Positions 26,093 through 34,875 of a stretch of 64,000 nucleotides of DNA are shown here, piece after piece. The position numbers were made by a program, and so were the translations under genes. Positions within the stretch are counted from its first letter, which is position 1. Every line of letters starts with the position of its first letter. The notes under the pieces are model-generated. The model was not told the origin of the DNA. It did no database searches and saw nothing but the letters and a program-made list of their open reading frames with translations. The stretch is from JAHEJN01 sp963787285. GTDB taxonomy: Bacteria; Actinomycetota; Acidimicrobiia; Acidimicrobiales; JAHEJN01. The stretch spans positions 62,001 through 126,000 of the forward strand of contig CAWBCM010000020.1 in assembly GCA_963787285.1 (NCBI GenBank), given 5' to 3'.

Positions 26093-26098
26093 TAAGTT
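26093..26098 (+). promoter_or_regulatory. -10 box of hisG
   Basis: TAAGTT in the 48-nt gap after ribD ends seven bases before the hisG ATG at 26106, predicting a transcript that starts at or one base before the initiation codon. Confidence 0.45.
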
Positions 26099-26105
26099 GG
26101 CCGGC

Positions 26106-26981
26106 ATGCTCCGACTGGTGTTGCCCAAAGGCTCGCTCGAGAAGGCGACTCTCGAACTGTTCGATGCCGCCGATCTGCCGGTTCGCCGCAACTCGTCGGT
26201 CCAGTACAGGGCCACCGTGGCCGATCCGCGTATCGACGAGGTGCGGATCCTGCGCCCCCAGGAGATCCCGGTATACGTCGCCGATGGGCTGTTCGATCTC
26301 GGTGTCACCGGCCGGGACTGGATCGAGGAGACCGCCTCCGACGTCATCAGCGTCGGCCAGCTCGCCTACTCCAAGGCCACGTCGAACCCGATCCGTGTCG
26401 TGCTGGCGGTGCCGGGCGACTCGCCGTACGAGAGCGTGGCCGATCTCCCCGATGGTGTCCGGGTGTCGAGTGAGTACCCCGAGATGACCCGTCGGTTCTT
26501 CGCGGCCAACGGTGTCGACGCCGACATCCGTCTGAGCTATGGGGCCACCGAGGCCAAGGTCCCCGACATCGTCGACGTGGTGGTCGACATCACCGAGACC
26601 GGACGGGCGTTGAAGGCGGCCGGACTCAAGATCATCGACACGATCGCCACGTCCTACACCGAGCTCATCGCCAATCCGGCTGCCCACCGAGACCCGGTCA
26701 AACGCCACGCGATGGAACAGCTCCACACGCTGTTGCAGGGCGTGCTCGAGGCCCGCGGCAAGGTCCTCGTGAAGCTGAACGTTCCCGTCGACGCGCTCGA
26801 TGCCGCCATCGAGCTGTTGCCCTCGATGAAGGCGCCGACCGTGAACGAGCTGTTCGGCGGGCAGGGTTACGCGGTGGAGACGGTGGTGGCGAAGTCCGAC
26901 ATCAACGTGCTGATTCCCGCGCTCAGCGACGTGGGCGCCACCGACATCATCGAGATGCCGATCTCCAAGATCGTCCACTGA
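26106..26981 (+). CDS. hisG: ATP phosphoribosyltransferase, long form
   Basis: First, feedback-controlled step of histidine synthesis. The 291 residues begin MLRLVLPKGSLEKATLELF and include the PRPP-binding segment VVVDITETGRALKAAGLK near 162. The C-terminal 75 residues (ending DVGATDIIEMPISKIVH) are the ACT-like regulatory domain of long-form HisG, so no HisZ partner is needed. ATG 26106 is preferred to in-frame TTG 26097 because it matches the family N-terminus and the -10 box. No other his gene is in the window. Confidence 0.96.
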   Translation: MLRLVLPKGSLEKATLELFDAADLPVRRNSSVQYRATVADPRIDEVRILRPQEIPVYVADGLFDLGVTGRDWIEETASDVISVGQLAYSKATSNPIRVVLAVPGDSPYESVADLPDGVRVSSEYPEMTRRFFAANGVDADIRLSYGATEAKVPDIVDVVVDITETGRALKAAGLKIIDTIATSYTELIANPAAHRDPVKRHAMEQLHTLLQGVLEARGKVLVKLNVPVDALDAAIELLPSMKAPTVNELFGGQGYAVETVVAKSDINVLIPALSDVGATDIIEMPISKIVH

Positions 26982-26989
26982 GCCACGTC

Positions 26990-27190
26990 GTGCTGCGCGG
27001 CGTCGTGACCACCTTCGATCCCCAGCGCGGCGTCGGTGTGATCGAGACGTCGACCGGCGAGCGGTTCGGCTTCCACTGCACCGCCATCGCCGACGGGTCG
27101 CGACGCATCGACGAAGGCGCCGAGGTGTCCCTTGCCACCGGCCCGGGTCGCCACGGGCGCTGGGAGGCGGTCGACATCGCCCGAATCTGA
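26990..27190 (+). CDS. Cold-shock-domain-like protein, divergent
   Basis: A 66-residue single OB-fold protein. GVVTTFDPQRGVGVIETSTG corresponds to the CSD opening strands, and the RNP-1 motif (usually KGFGFI) reads RGVGVI, while RNP-2 (usually VFVHF) reads FGFHC. The usual RNA-stacking aromatic residues are therefore partly replaced, so nucleic-acid binding may be altered. The start is GTG 26990, 8 nt after hisG, so it is probably co-transcribed with it. Its role is unknown. Confidence 0.75.
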   Translation: MLRGVVTTFDPQRGVGVIETSTGERFGFHCTAIADGSRRIDEGAEVSLATGPGRHGRWEAVDIARI

Positions 27191-27232
27191 GGCTTTCCCT
27201 CACATCCCGGTGGCCGGAACCGACGGAAAGCG

Positions 27233-27910
27233 ATGCGTTCGGTCTCGCCTGCGTCCCCTGGCATCGCCGTCCTGCCACTCGCGTTCGATGACGTTCTCGG
27301 CCAGACCGCAGTGCCCGACGGACGCACGTCGATGATGATCGGTGGTGCGGTCGTCGCAATACTCGTCGTCCTCGCGGTGGCGGTGGTGAGCTGGTGGATC
27401 GGGCGCACGGGAACTCCGCGCCGCCTGGCGGCGATCGCCACGACCGACGGCCTCACCGGGCTCGGAAACCGACGCAAGTTCGACCGAGACGTTGCCGCCC
27501 ATCGTCGCCGCGCCGCAGCCGAGCCGGTGGGACTGCTCATGATCGACGTCGATCACTTCGCTCGCTTCGCCGACGACCACGGCGACGGTGTGGGTGACGA
27601 GGTGCTCCGGAAGGTCGGGGCGTTGCTGGCCGACCACGTCAGGCTCGGTGACGTCGTGTACCGGTACGGACCCGCAGAGTTCTGTGTGCTCCTGCCGGGT
27701 GCGACGAAACGTCAGGCGTATGCCGTTGCGGAACGACTCCGGCTCCAGGTGATCACCCTGGAACTGACCGTGCCGGCCACCATCACCCTGTCGGTCGGTC
27801 TGGCCGTTGGCGAAGGAGTCGGTCTGTCGGAGCTGACCACGAGCGCCGACGCTGCACTCTGCATGGCCAAGAACGGTGGACGCAACCGCACGGCCGTCGC
27901 CGGCGCCTGA
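27233..27910 (+). CDS. Membrane protein with degenerate GGDEF domain
   Basis: A 225-residue protein with one membrane helix (about residues 35-57) followed by a GGDEF-fold domain. The fold markers are clear: TTDGLTGLGNRRKFDRD, LLMIDVDHFARFADDHG and ITLSVGLAVGEG. The catalytic signature reads GPAEF instead of GGDEF, which removes the second glycine and the acidic residue. The inhibitory-site RLGD is kept at the right distance (five residues before). I infer no cyclase activity, but possible cyclic-di-GMP binding. ATG 27233 has a GGAAAG box very close upstream, so a start at one of the Met codons before the helix is possible. Confidence 0.82.
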   Translation: MRSVSPASPGIAVLPLAFDDVLGQTAVPDGRTSMMIGGAVVAILVVLAVAVVSWWIGRTGTPRRLAAIATTDGLTGLGNRRKFDRDVAAHRRRAAAEPVGLLMIDVDHFARFADDHGDGVGDEVLRKVGALLADHVRLGDVVYRYGPAEFCVLLPGATKRQAYAVAERLRLQVITLELTVPATITLSVGLAVGEGVGLSELTTSADAALCMAKNGGRNRTAVAGA

Positions 27911-27916
27911 GGCAAC

Positions 27917-28387
27917 TCAGTCCTCTTCGTCGCCGGGCGCTTCCGGGTCGCCCGACGCTGCGGTCGGGGTCGCTGGCGCGGAGCCGGCCTGCTTCGACAG
28001 CTCGACGTAGGCCAGCCGCAACTGCTGGATGGCGTCGCGGAGAACCGACTCGTTCTCACCCAGACGGCCGGGCAGCGCTTCGAGCACTGCGCCCATGGCA
28101 TCGATCGCCACTGCGGCTTCGCGGAGCTTGGGCGGCTGGTTGCCGAGATGTATCGCGGCCAGCTCGTACAGACCCATCACGTGATTCGCGACGATGAGCG
28201 ACGCGGGGGTCTCGGCGATCTGTTGCCGGGCCTGGGCCATCTCGGCCGCCATTTGCGCAGCCTGTTCCTGCTCCTCGGCCGACAGCTCGTCGAAGTCGGG
28301 TACGCCACCGACGACATCGGCGGCGGCGGGTGGTGGTTGGGGATCCCGCGGGATGGGGCGTTCTCCGTCTGGTGTCCACAGACTCAC
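27917..28387 (-). CDS. DUF1844 protein
   Basis: A 156-residue acidic protein of unknown function. The core ASLIVANHVMGLYELAAIHLG (about 64-84) is the DUF1844 signature, flanked by a Pro-rich N-terminus and an acidic disordered C-terminus. The gene sits divergent from infC in many actinobacteria, as here, which suggests a conserved but undefined link to the translation locus. Start GTG 28387 is supported by GAGGA 10 nt upstream. Its 3' end faces the GGDEF gene with only 6 nt between stops. Confidence 0.85.
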   Translation of the reverse strand: MSLWTPDGERPIPRDPQPPPAAADVVGGVPDFDELSAEEQEQAAQMAAEMAQARQQIAETPASLIVANHVMGLYELAAIHLGNQPPKLREAAVAIDAMGAVLEALPGRLGENESVLRDAIQQLRLAYVELSKQAGSAPATPTAASGDPEAPGDEED

Positions 28388-28491
28388 GGTGGGTCCTCGT
28401 TGTCGGGGGCGGTACTGATGGCATGGCCAGGGGCGCCGAACGGCGCCGTTGCGTGTAGCCTAGGGCCCTTACAACTGAGCCAAGCGAGGTG

Positions 28492-28513
28492 GTGGTCCGG
28501 TCAGCCGGACCAC
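28492..28513 (+). promoter_or_regulatory. Perfect 9-bp hairpin in infC leader
   Basis: GTGGTCCGG and CCGGACCAC pair perfectly around a TCAG tetraloop, near the 5' end of the predicted leader RNA. It could be a protein-binding or pausing element; no U-tract follows it. Confidence 0.6.
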
Positions 28514-28592
28514 AGCGAGGCCTCCACCCGGCCACTGCGGTGCGTCCGGGTTCTCCGAGAGCAGGTCGACCAACCGGTCGAGTTTGCCTGAC

Positions 28593-28626
28593 GACGGGTG
28601 CCTCGCGGCACCCGTCCGGCGTTTTT
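28593..28626 (+). terminator. Intrinsic terminator / attenuator before infC
   Basis: GACGGGTGCC (28593-28602) pairs perfectly with GGCACCCGTC (28607-28616) around a TCGC loop. Five T residues follow at 28622-28626 after a CGGCG spacer. It lies 65 nt before the infC start and downstream of its promoter, so it can only act as an attenuator. CACCCG at 28525-28530 could pair with the left arm (28595-28600) as a weak antiterminator. Confidence 0.65.
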
Positions 28627-28691
28627 CGCTGTCAGTCCGACAGCGAGTACCTACAGAGAGGACACGAACACGTGTTGAGGAGTGATCGGTC

Positions 28692-29309
28692 ATAGCTACG
28701 GCACAGGAGCCCCGGATCAACGATCGAATCCGGGCCCGCGAAGTTCGTCTGGTAGCTCCCGATGGGGAGCAGATCGGCATCCGTCCACTGCCCGAGGCGC
28801 TGCGCATGGCGCGCGAACTCGATCTCGACCTGGTGGAGGTGGCCGACAAGGCGAATCCACCGGTGTGTCGCATCATGGACTACGGCAAGTACAAGTACGA
28901 AGCCGCCCAGCGAGCGAAAGAGTCTCGCAAGAAGACCGCACAGCACGGCACCAAAGAGATGAAGTACCGGCCCAAGATCGGTATCGGCGACTTCGACACC
29001 AAGACCAAGAAGGTCCATCACTTCCTCGACGAGGGCAACAAGGTGAAGGTCACCATCATGTTCCGCGGTCGAGAGGTCCAGCATCCCGAACTGGGACGCA
29101 AGATCCTCGATCAGGTGGCCGAGGTGGTCGACGACGTCGGCAAGGTCGAGGTCTATCCCAAGCTCGACGGCCGCAACATGGTGATGGTGCTGGCGCCCGA
29201 CAAACGCAACAAACCCAAGAAACCGAAACCAGAGGAAAGTCCCGCTGCCACCCCCGACGTCACTGTCGACGCCGAGGCCCCAGCATCCGAAGCCGCTCCT
29301 GCCGACTGA
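28692..29309 (+). CDS. infC: Translation initiation factor IF-3 (ATA start)
   Basis: Prevents subunit joining and proofreads start-codon choice on the 30S subunit. The conserved N-terminus RINDRIRAREVRLVAPDG begins eight codons after an in-frame ATA at 28692, and the frame is closed by TGA at 28683-28685. No ATG, GTG or TTG lies between them; the first ATG (28806) would cut off most of the N-terminal domain. ATA is preceded by AGGAG with ideal spacing. Rare ATT/ATA/ATC starts are known for infC and allow IF-3 to repress its own translation. The protein is 205 residues with a long linker and an acidic Pro-rich tail. rpmI follows after 40 nt. Confidence 0.93.
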   Translation: MATAQEPRINDRIRAREVRLVAPDGEQIGIRPLPEALRMARELDLDLVEVADKANPPVCRIMDYGKYKYEAAQRAKESRKKTAQHGTKEMKYRPKIGIGDFDTKTKKVHHFLDEGNKVKVTIMFRGREVQHPELGRKILDQVAEVVDDVGKVEVYPKLDGRNMVMVLAPDKRNKPKKPKPEESPAATPDVTVDAEAPASEAAPAD

Positions 29310-29349
29310 CGGCACCGCGGCCGACCCCGAGTTCCCGAGAGGTACCTCC

Positions 29350-29547
29350 ATGCCGAAGATGAAGACCCACCGCGGCGCTGCCAAGCGGTTCAAGAAGACC
29401 GGCACCGGCAAGATTCGCCGCCGCCGGGCCAACAAGAGCCACATCCTCGAGAAGAAGGCGCCCAAGCGCAAGCGTCAGCTGCGGGCCCCGGCTCAGGTGT
29501 CCGACGCCGACGCGCCCGTCATCCGTCAGATGCTCGGCGGCAAGTAG
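29350..29547 (+). CDS. rpmI: 50S ribosomal protein L35
   Basis: Small basic large-subunit protein of 65 residues. MPKMKTHRGAAKRFKKTGTG and the Arg/Lys-rich middle are diagnostic. It lies between infC and rplT in the universal order, and an AGAGG box at 29337-29341 precedes its ATG. Confidence 0.98.
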   Translation: MPKMKTHRGAAKRFKKTGTGKIRRRRANKSHILEKKAPKRKRQLRAPAQVSDADAPVIRQMLGGK

Positions 29548-29581
29548 CCCCGACCCGTCGAATCATTCGAAAGGAGCAACC

Positions 29582-29956
29582 ATGGCAAGAGTCAAGCGCG
29601 CCGTGAACGCCAAGAAGCACCGCAAGGCCGTCCTCACCAAGGCCAAGGGCTACTACGGCAACAAGAGTCGCTCGTACAAGGCGGCCAACGAGCAGATCAT
29701 GCACTCGGGCAACTACGCCTTCCGCGATCGCCGGGCCCGCAAGGGCGAGTTCCGCAAGCTCTGGATCCAGCGCATCAACGCGGCGTGTCGACTCAACGGC
29801 ACCACCTACAGCCGCTTCATCGCCGGACTCAAGGCGGCCGATGTCGGCGTCGACCGCAAGGTACTGGCCGATCTGGCCGTCAACGAGCCCGCCGCCTTCG
29901 CCGCCCTCGTCGAGGTCGCCAACGCAGCGCCCGCCCCCGAGGCCGCTGCTTCCTGA
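29582..29956 (+). CDS. rplT: 50S ribosomal protein L20
   Basis: Early-assembly 23S rRNA-binding protein. MARVKRAVNAKKHRKAVL, AKGYYGNKSRSYKAANEQIM and WIQRINAACRLNG are family signatures. The 124 residues include a short Ala/Pro-rich tail beyond the usual end. AAGGAG at 29571-29576 precedes the ATG. L20 represses its own operon through the leader in several bacteria; the structured infC leader here makes that possible but unproven. Confidence 0.98.
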   Translation: MARVKRAVNAKKHRKAVLTKAKGYYGNKSRSYKAANEQIMHSGNYAFRDRRARKGEFRKLWIQRINAACRLNGTTYSRFIAGLKAADVGVDRKVLADLAVNEPAAFAALVEVANAAPAPEAAAS

Positions 29957-29967
29957 TCTCACGATCA

Positions 29968-30780
29968 GTGGCGTCGAAACGTCCAACCGTCGACACGCGG
30001 GCCAAACGCCTGCGGGCCCTCGCTCGCAATCGTGACGAGCGCGACTCCCAGAATCTCGTGCTCATCGAGAGCGCCGTGGTCCTGGGGGTCGCCCTCGACG
30101 CGCGGGTGCCCGTCGAGACCGTCGTCGTCGAATCGGCCCGCCTCGGCCTCGACGACTCGACGGTGGTCGAACGGGCGCGCAGCGCCGGGGCCGAGGTGGT
30201 CGAGGTGGGCCCCGGCGCGCTGGCATCGCTGGTCGATACCAAGAATCCCCAGGCGGTCGCCGCGGTCGCCCGGCGACCGAAGAACGGTCTCGACATGGCA
30301 CTGTCCGGGGCGACCTTCGCCGTCGTCGTGGTCGATCTCGGCGACCCTGGCAATCTCGGCACCATCGTCCGGTCGGCCGAGGCGGCCGGCGCCGACGCGG
30401 TGATCGTGGCCGGCACCAGTGTCGATCCGTGGTCGCCGAAGGTGGTGCGCTCCTCCGCGGGTGGGGTGTTCCTCTTGCCGGTGGTCACCGCACCGACCGA
30501 TGTGGCGCTGCGAGTGGCCGGCCAGGTCGGCCTCCGGAGGCTGGCGGCCGACGCCGCCGGCGGGGCAGCCTACGACCGGGTCGACCTCACCGTTCCGGTG
30601 GCCTTCGTGATCGGGAACGAGGCCCACGGCCTTCCCGCCGGCATCGACGAGCTCATCGACGCTCGGGTCCACATTCCGGTGGCGGGACGGGCCGAGTCGC
30701 TCAACGCGGCGATGGCGGCCTCGATCCTCGTGTTCGAGGCGGCGGGCCAGCGCCGAAAATCGATTCGATCGGCACCGTGA
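29968..30780 (+). CDS. TrmH/SpoU-family 23S rRNA methyltransferase
   Basis: Ribose 2'-O-methyltransferase of about 270 residues. An N-terminal substrate-binding L30e-like domain (about 1-100) precedes the knot domain with LGDPGNLGTIVRSAEAAGAD, VIGNEAHGLP and GRAESLNAAMAASILVFEA. This two-domain layout is that of RlmB/TsnR-like enzymes. GTG 29968 lies 11 nt after rplT, and its position between rplT and pheS is common in actinobacteria. Exact target nucleotide unknown. Confidence 0.9.
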   Translation: MASKRPTVDTRAKRLRALARNRDERDSQNLVLIESAVVLGVALDARVPVETVVVESARLGLDDSTVVERARSAGAEVVEVGPGALASLVDTKNPQAVAAVARRPKNGLDMALSGATFAVVVVDLGDPGNLGTIVRSAEAAGADAVIVAGTSVDPWSPKVVRSSAGGVFLLPVVTAPTDVALRVAGQVGLRRLAADAAGGAAYDRVDLTVPVAFVIGNEAHGLPAGIDELIDARVHIPVAGRAESLNAAMAASILVFEAAGQRRKSIRSAP

Positions 30781-30826
30781 TGTCGGCCAAGCTCGTAGCC
30801 ATCCCCACCGAGGTCCGAGGCTTCCG

Positions 30827-31823
30827 ATGACTCGTTTCCAAACCCTCGTCGATCAGGCGATCGCCGCCATCGACGGCGCCGCCGATCTCGCCGCATTGAA
30901 CGCGCTCCGGCCCACGCTGGTGGGCAAGAAGGCTCCGTTGGCCGACGCCAGTCGTTCGCTGGCGGCGATGGACGAACAGGCGCGAAAGCAGGCCGGACGC
31001 GAGCTCAATGCGGCACGCCAGGCGGTGCAGAGCCACCTCGACATCCGTACCGAAACGCTTCGCACCGAGTCCCGACGGGCCCAGTACGAGGCGGAGCGCA
31101 TGGACCTCACCGAGGTCCGCGGCGAGTTGCGCCGCGGCCACCTTCACCTCGTCACCCAGGCGAGAGATCGGCTGGAGGACCTGTTCGTCGGCATGGGCTA
31201 CACGATCGCCGAGGGGCCCGAGGTCGAGACCGCCTGGTACAACTTCGAGGCGCTCAACATCCCGGAATGGCACCCGGCCCGCGGCGAGTTCGACACCATA
31301 TTCGTGGACCTCGGTGAGCCCGAGGAGGTCATGCTGCGGAGCCACACGTCGCCCGGTGCAGATCCGAACCATGGAGACACAGGAGCCGCCGATCTACATC
31401 GTCGCCCCGGGCCGGACGTTCCGCACCGACGCCGCCGATGCGACTCACCTGCCGGCGTTCAACCAGATCGAGGGCCTGGTGGTCGACAAGGGAATCACCT
31501 TCGGTGACATGGCGGGCACCATCGACAGTTTCGTCAAGGCGTTCTTCGGAGCCGAGGTGAACACGCGGCTCCGACCGTCGTATTTCCCGTTCACCGAACC
31601 GTCGGCCGAGTTCGACATCAGTCGCGCCGATGGCAGCTGGCTGGAGCTGGGCGGCTGCGGCATGGTGCACCCCCACGTGCTGCGCAACTGCGGCATCGAC
31701 CCCGAGGTCTGGCAGGGCTTCGCCTTCGGCTTCGGTATCGATCGGCTGGCCGCCATGCGCTATCAGCTCGACGACATCCGTGAGCTGGTCAACAACGACG
31801 TCCGCTTCCTGCGGCAGTTCTAG
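30827..31823 (+). CDS. pheS: Phenylalanine-tRNA ligase alpha subunit, one +1 indel
   Basis: Catalytic subunit of the tetrameric PheRS. The first frame runs from ATG 30827 through the coiled-coil arm to EEVMLRSHTSP. Translation must then shift past one extra G at 31355-31356 to give VQIRTM, the remainder of the class II motif 2 region, and then FRTDAADATH, GCGMVHPHVLRNCG and FGFGIDRLAAMRY (motif 3). The repaired protein is about 331 residues, near the usual 340. No natural frameshift is known at this spot; sequencing error is the simplest reading. Confidence 0.9.
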
Positions 31824-31834
31824 GAGACGCATCG

Positions 31835-34220
31835 ATGAAGGTTCTCCTGTCCTGGCTCCGCGAGTTCGCCCCCGAAATCGACGGCGATCCCGACGAGTTG
31901 GGTGAACGCCTGTCGGCACTCGGTCTCGCAGTCGAGGAGACCACCATCACCGGCGCCGCCATCGACGACATCGTGCTGGCCAGGGTGCTCGACCTCTCAC
32001 CCCATCCCGATGCCGACCGGATCCAGCTCGTTCAGGTCGACGCGGGCGACGGCGAGGCCCTGCAGGTGTGTTGCGGCGCCTTCAACATGGCCGTCGGCGA
32101 CCTCATCCCGTTCGCCCCGGTCGGCACGACGATGCCCAACGGCATGGAGATCGGCCGCCGCAAGATGCGGGGCCAGTGGTCCAACGGCATGTGCTGCTCG
32201 GCCGCCGAGCTCGACCTCGGCGACGACCACGACGGCATCATGATCCTGACCGGCTCGGCCGACGGTTTCGCGCCCGGCGCCCCCATCACCGAGGTGCTGG
32301 GCATCGAGCGCGACGTGTTGTGGGACCTCGAGGTCAACGCCAACCGTCCCGACGCCATGTCGGTGGCCGGCGTCGCCCGCGATCTCGCCGCTCGCTCGGG
32401 GTGCCCTTCGCCTTTCCCGACTACGCCATCCCCGACCGGACCGGCAGCAGCGAGTCGACCGGCGAACTGGCCTCGGTCGAGATCGTCGACCCGACGCTCT
32501 GCGGCCGCTTTCTGGCGACGGTCCTCCGGAACGTGACCATCGGCGCCTCTCCGGCTTGGTTGGCCAATCGTCTCGCCGCCCTGGGCATGCGACCCATCAA
32601 CAGTGTGGTCGACATCTCCAACTACGTGATGCTCGAGCTGGGACAACCCAACCACACCTACGACCTCGCCACGGTGCCCGGTGGGCGTTCTGCGGGTCCG
32701 GCGGGCCGCCGAGGGCGAGACCATCACCACCCTCGACGGCATCGAACGCACCCTCACCGCCATCGACGGAGTGATCGCCGATCGAGACCGATCGAGCCAT
32801 CGGCATCGCCGGTGTGATGGGCGGCGCCGACACCGAGATCTCCGAGACCACCACCGACGTGCTGCTGGAGATGGCCTGGTGGGATCCTCCGTCGATCTCC
32901 CGCACCGTGAAACGGCTGAACCTGCCGAGTGAGGCATCGGTGCGGTATCGCCGAGGTGTCGACCACGGCGAGAACATGACTCGTGCGATGCGCCGCTTCC
33001 ACCAGCTCATCGCCGAGAGCGGCGCCGTTCCCGCTGCAGGACACATCGACGAACGCGGTGAACTCCCGTCGTCGGTGCCGGTTCGGGTCCGACCGAGCAA
33101 GGTGAATGGTCTCCTCGGTACGGGGCTCGGCGCCGACGAGATCGCGGCGCACCTCGACGCCATCGGCTTCGAGGTGTCGGCGGGGGTCCGTGCCGACGAG
33201 CTGTCGGTGACGGTGCCCACCTGGCGGTGGGACACCGCGACCGAGACCGACGTGGCCGAGGAGGTTGCCCGCCTCTACGGCTACGAGAACATTGCTCACA
33301 CCGTTCCCCGCAGCGATCAGGTCGGGCACCTCACCGACTATCAGCAGAGCCGTCGCCTCGTACGCCAGGTCTTGGTCGGGGCGGGATGTGACGAGACCCA
33401 GCCACTTCCCTTCCTGGCTCCCGGTGATCTCGAGCGGTGTGGGCTGCCCGAAGAGGCGATCACGCTCACGAATCCCCTTGTTGCCGAGGAGTCGGTGCTG
33501 CGCACCTCGCTGTTGCCCGGACAACTGAAGTCGGTGGCCTACAACCAGTCGCATCGGGTGGGCGCGGTTCGCCTCTTCGAGATCGGTCACGTGTATCCAC
33601 CTTCGACGGGCGACCAGTTGTTGCCCGACGAGCACGAGGCACTGGCCGTCTGTCTGTCGGGGGTCGATGCCGCGGCCGCGATCGAGGTGCTGCACCTGCT
33701 CGAGGGTGCGCTCGCTCTACCCGATCTCGACGTGCGGCCCAGCGAGATCGCGGGTCTGCATCCGAGCCGGGCGGCCGAGGTCGTCGTCGCCGGCGAGGTG
33801 CGCGGAGCCGTGGGAGAAGTCGACCCTGCTGTTCTCGATGCCTACGACATCGAGGGGCGGGTGGCGTGGCTCGAGCTCGATCTCCAGGCGACCCTCGACG
33901 GTCCCCACGGGGCGCGGACCTACACGCCGGTGAGCAAGTTCCCGAGCAGCGACATCGATCTGGCCTTCGTGGTCCCCGACGCCGTACGGGCCCTCGACGT
34001 GCGCTCGACCCTCGCCGAGGCGGGCGGAGCGTTGCTGGTCGAGCTCGAGTTGTTCGACGTGTACCGGGGCACCGGGGTCGATCCGGGTAACCGGAGCCTG
34101 GCCTACCGCCTGCGATTCCAGGCGACCGATCGCACGCTCACCGACGCCGAGGTCGGCGACGCGCGTGCGGCGTGCATCGCCGCGGTCGAGAAGGCCCACG
34201 CCGCCACGCTTCGTCGTTGA
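31835..34220 (+). CDS. pheT: Phenylalanine-tRNA ligase beta subunit, three indels
   Basis: Large PheRS subunit with tRNA-binding and editing domains. Joined segments show the EMAP-like domain (ARVLDLSPHPDADRIQL), the B3/B4 editing core (NSVVDISNYVMLELGQPNH), GIAGVMGGADTEIS and the C-terminal anticodon-binding domain (YTPVSKFPSSDIDLAF). The frame is broken at three places: one G missing in the G-run at 32398-32401, one extra G near 32690 and one extra C near 32779. Each repair restores textbook family sequence. The repaired length is about 794 residues, normal for the family. It follows pheS by 11 nt. Confidence 0.9.
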
Positions 34221-34233
34221 CGCGAGCGCGGCC

Positions 34234-34875
34234 TCAGCGAGGAGGGCCGACCGAGGCGGGCATCGGCTCGCTCGGGTCCGCCGGTGGCGCCGAGAGCACG
34301 AGGTCGTCGCGAGTGGGCAGCAATCGGGGCGGTCGTTGTTGGCGCCGTTGCGCCGTCATCACCCTGGCTGCGGTCAGCAGGGCCAGGACGACGATCACAC
34401 CGACGCCGGTGCGTACGGCGATGCGCCCGACGTCGGTACCTGCCTGCACACTGTGGATGCTGGCGGTGACGAACAGCACCGGTGCGCTCCAGTGAACGGT
34501 TCGCCACCACCGTCGGGGCAGATAGCGCATCGCCCACGAGGTGATCTGGATGGCGAGCAGGATGTACAAGCTCACGACGCCCCAGGCGACCGCGCCAGGA
34601 CGCCATGGCGACGAGCCGGGTATCAGCAGATCGCCGATGCTGAACTGGACGTAGTCGTCGGCGAGAAGGCCGAGCAGGTGGATTCCGGTGAAGACGAGCC
34701 CCATGGCGCCGAGGAAGCGATGGACGGCCAGCGTCCATGCCGGGTTGGTCCGACGACCGAAAGCACGGGACGACAGCACGAGACCGAACGCGATGGACAG
34801 GGCGAGCATGGCCCAGGCGACCAGCCCCGCCGAGCGGGCGACATACCACCAGAACTTGGCGTTCACGATCAACAC
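34234..34875 (-). CDS. Ferric-reductase-like transmembrane (heme b) protein
   Basis: A membrane protein of 213 residues with about six helices. Two bis-histidine pairs are visible, HRFLGAMGLVFTGIH and HWSAPVLFVTASIH, spaced as in the cytochrome b core of the ferric reductase/NOX-like family, so two stacked hemes are likely. No FAD or NADPH domain is attached. It ends in a Pro-rich cytoplasmic tail. GTG 34875 (GGAG 8 nt before) overlaps the apbE stop, so it is coupled to apbE. Likely role: electron transfer across the membrane to a flavinylated or metal acceptor; the partner is not evident. Confidence 0.8.
   Translation of the reverse strand: MLIVNAKFWWYVARSAGLVAWAMLALSIAFGLVLSSRAFGRRTNPAWTLAVHRFLGAMGLVFTGIHLLGLLADDYVQFSIGDLLIPGSSPWRPGAVAWGVVSLYILLAIQITSWAMRYLPRRWWRTVHWSAPVLFVTASIHSVQAGTDVGRIAVRTGVGVIVVLALLTAARVMTAQRRQQRPPRLLPTRDDLVLSAPPADPSEPMPASVGPPR

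Larger units (their letters stand above)
28456..28691 (+). promoter_or_regulatory. infC operon promoter and long structured leader
   Basis: The 304 nt between the DUF1844 gene and infC contain no convincing gene. TAGCCT at 28456-28461 is a plausible -10, giving a start near 28468 and a leader of about 224 nt. The leader holds a perfect 9-bp hairpin (28492-28513), a terminator-like hairpin (28593-28626) and an AGGAG ribosome site (28679-28683). A terminator inside the leader of a translation operon implies premature termination control. Confidence 0.6.

Noticed and set aside
28148..28591. Small open frame or leader peptide across the infC leader
   Set aside because: It runs from inside the opposite-strand DUF1844 gene, has no ribosome site in the leader and no run of one amino acid that would suggest attenuation by a leader peptide.
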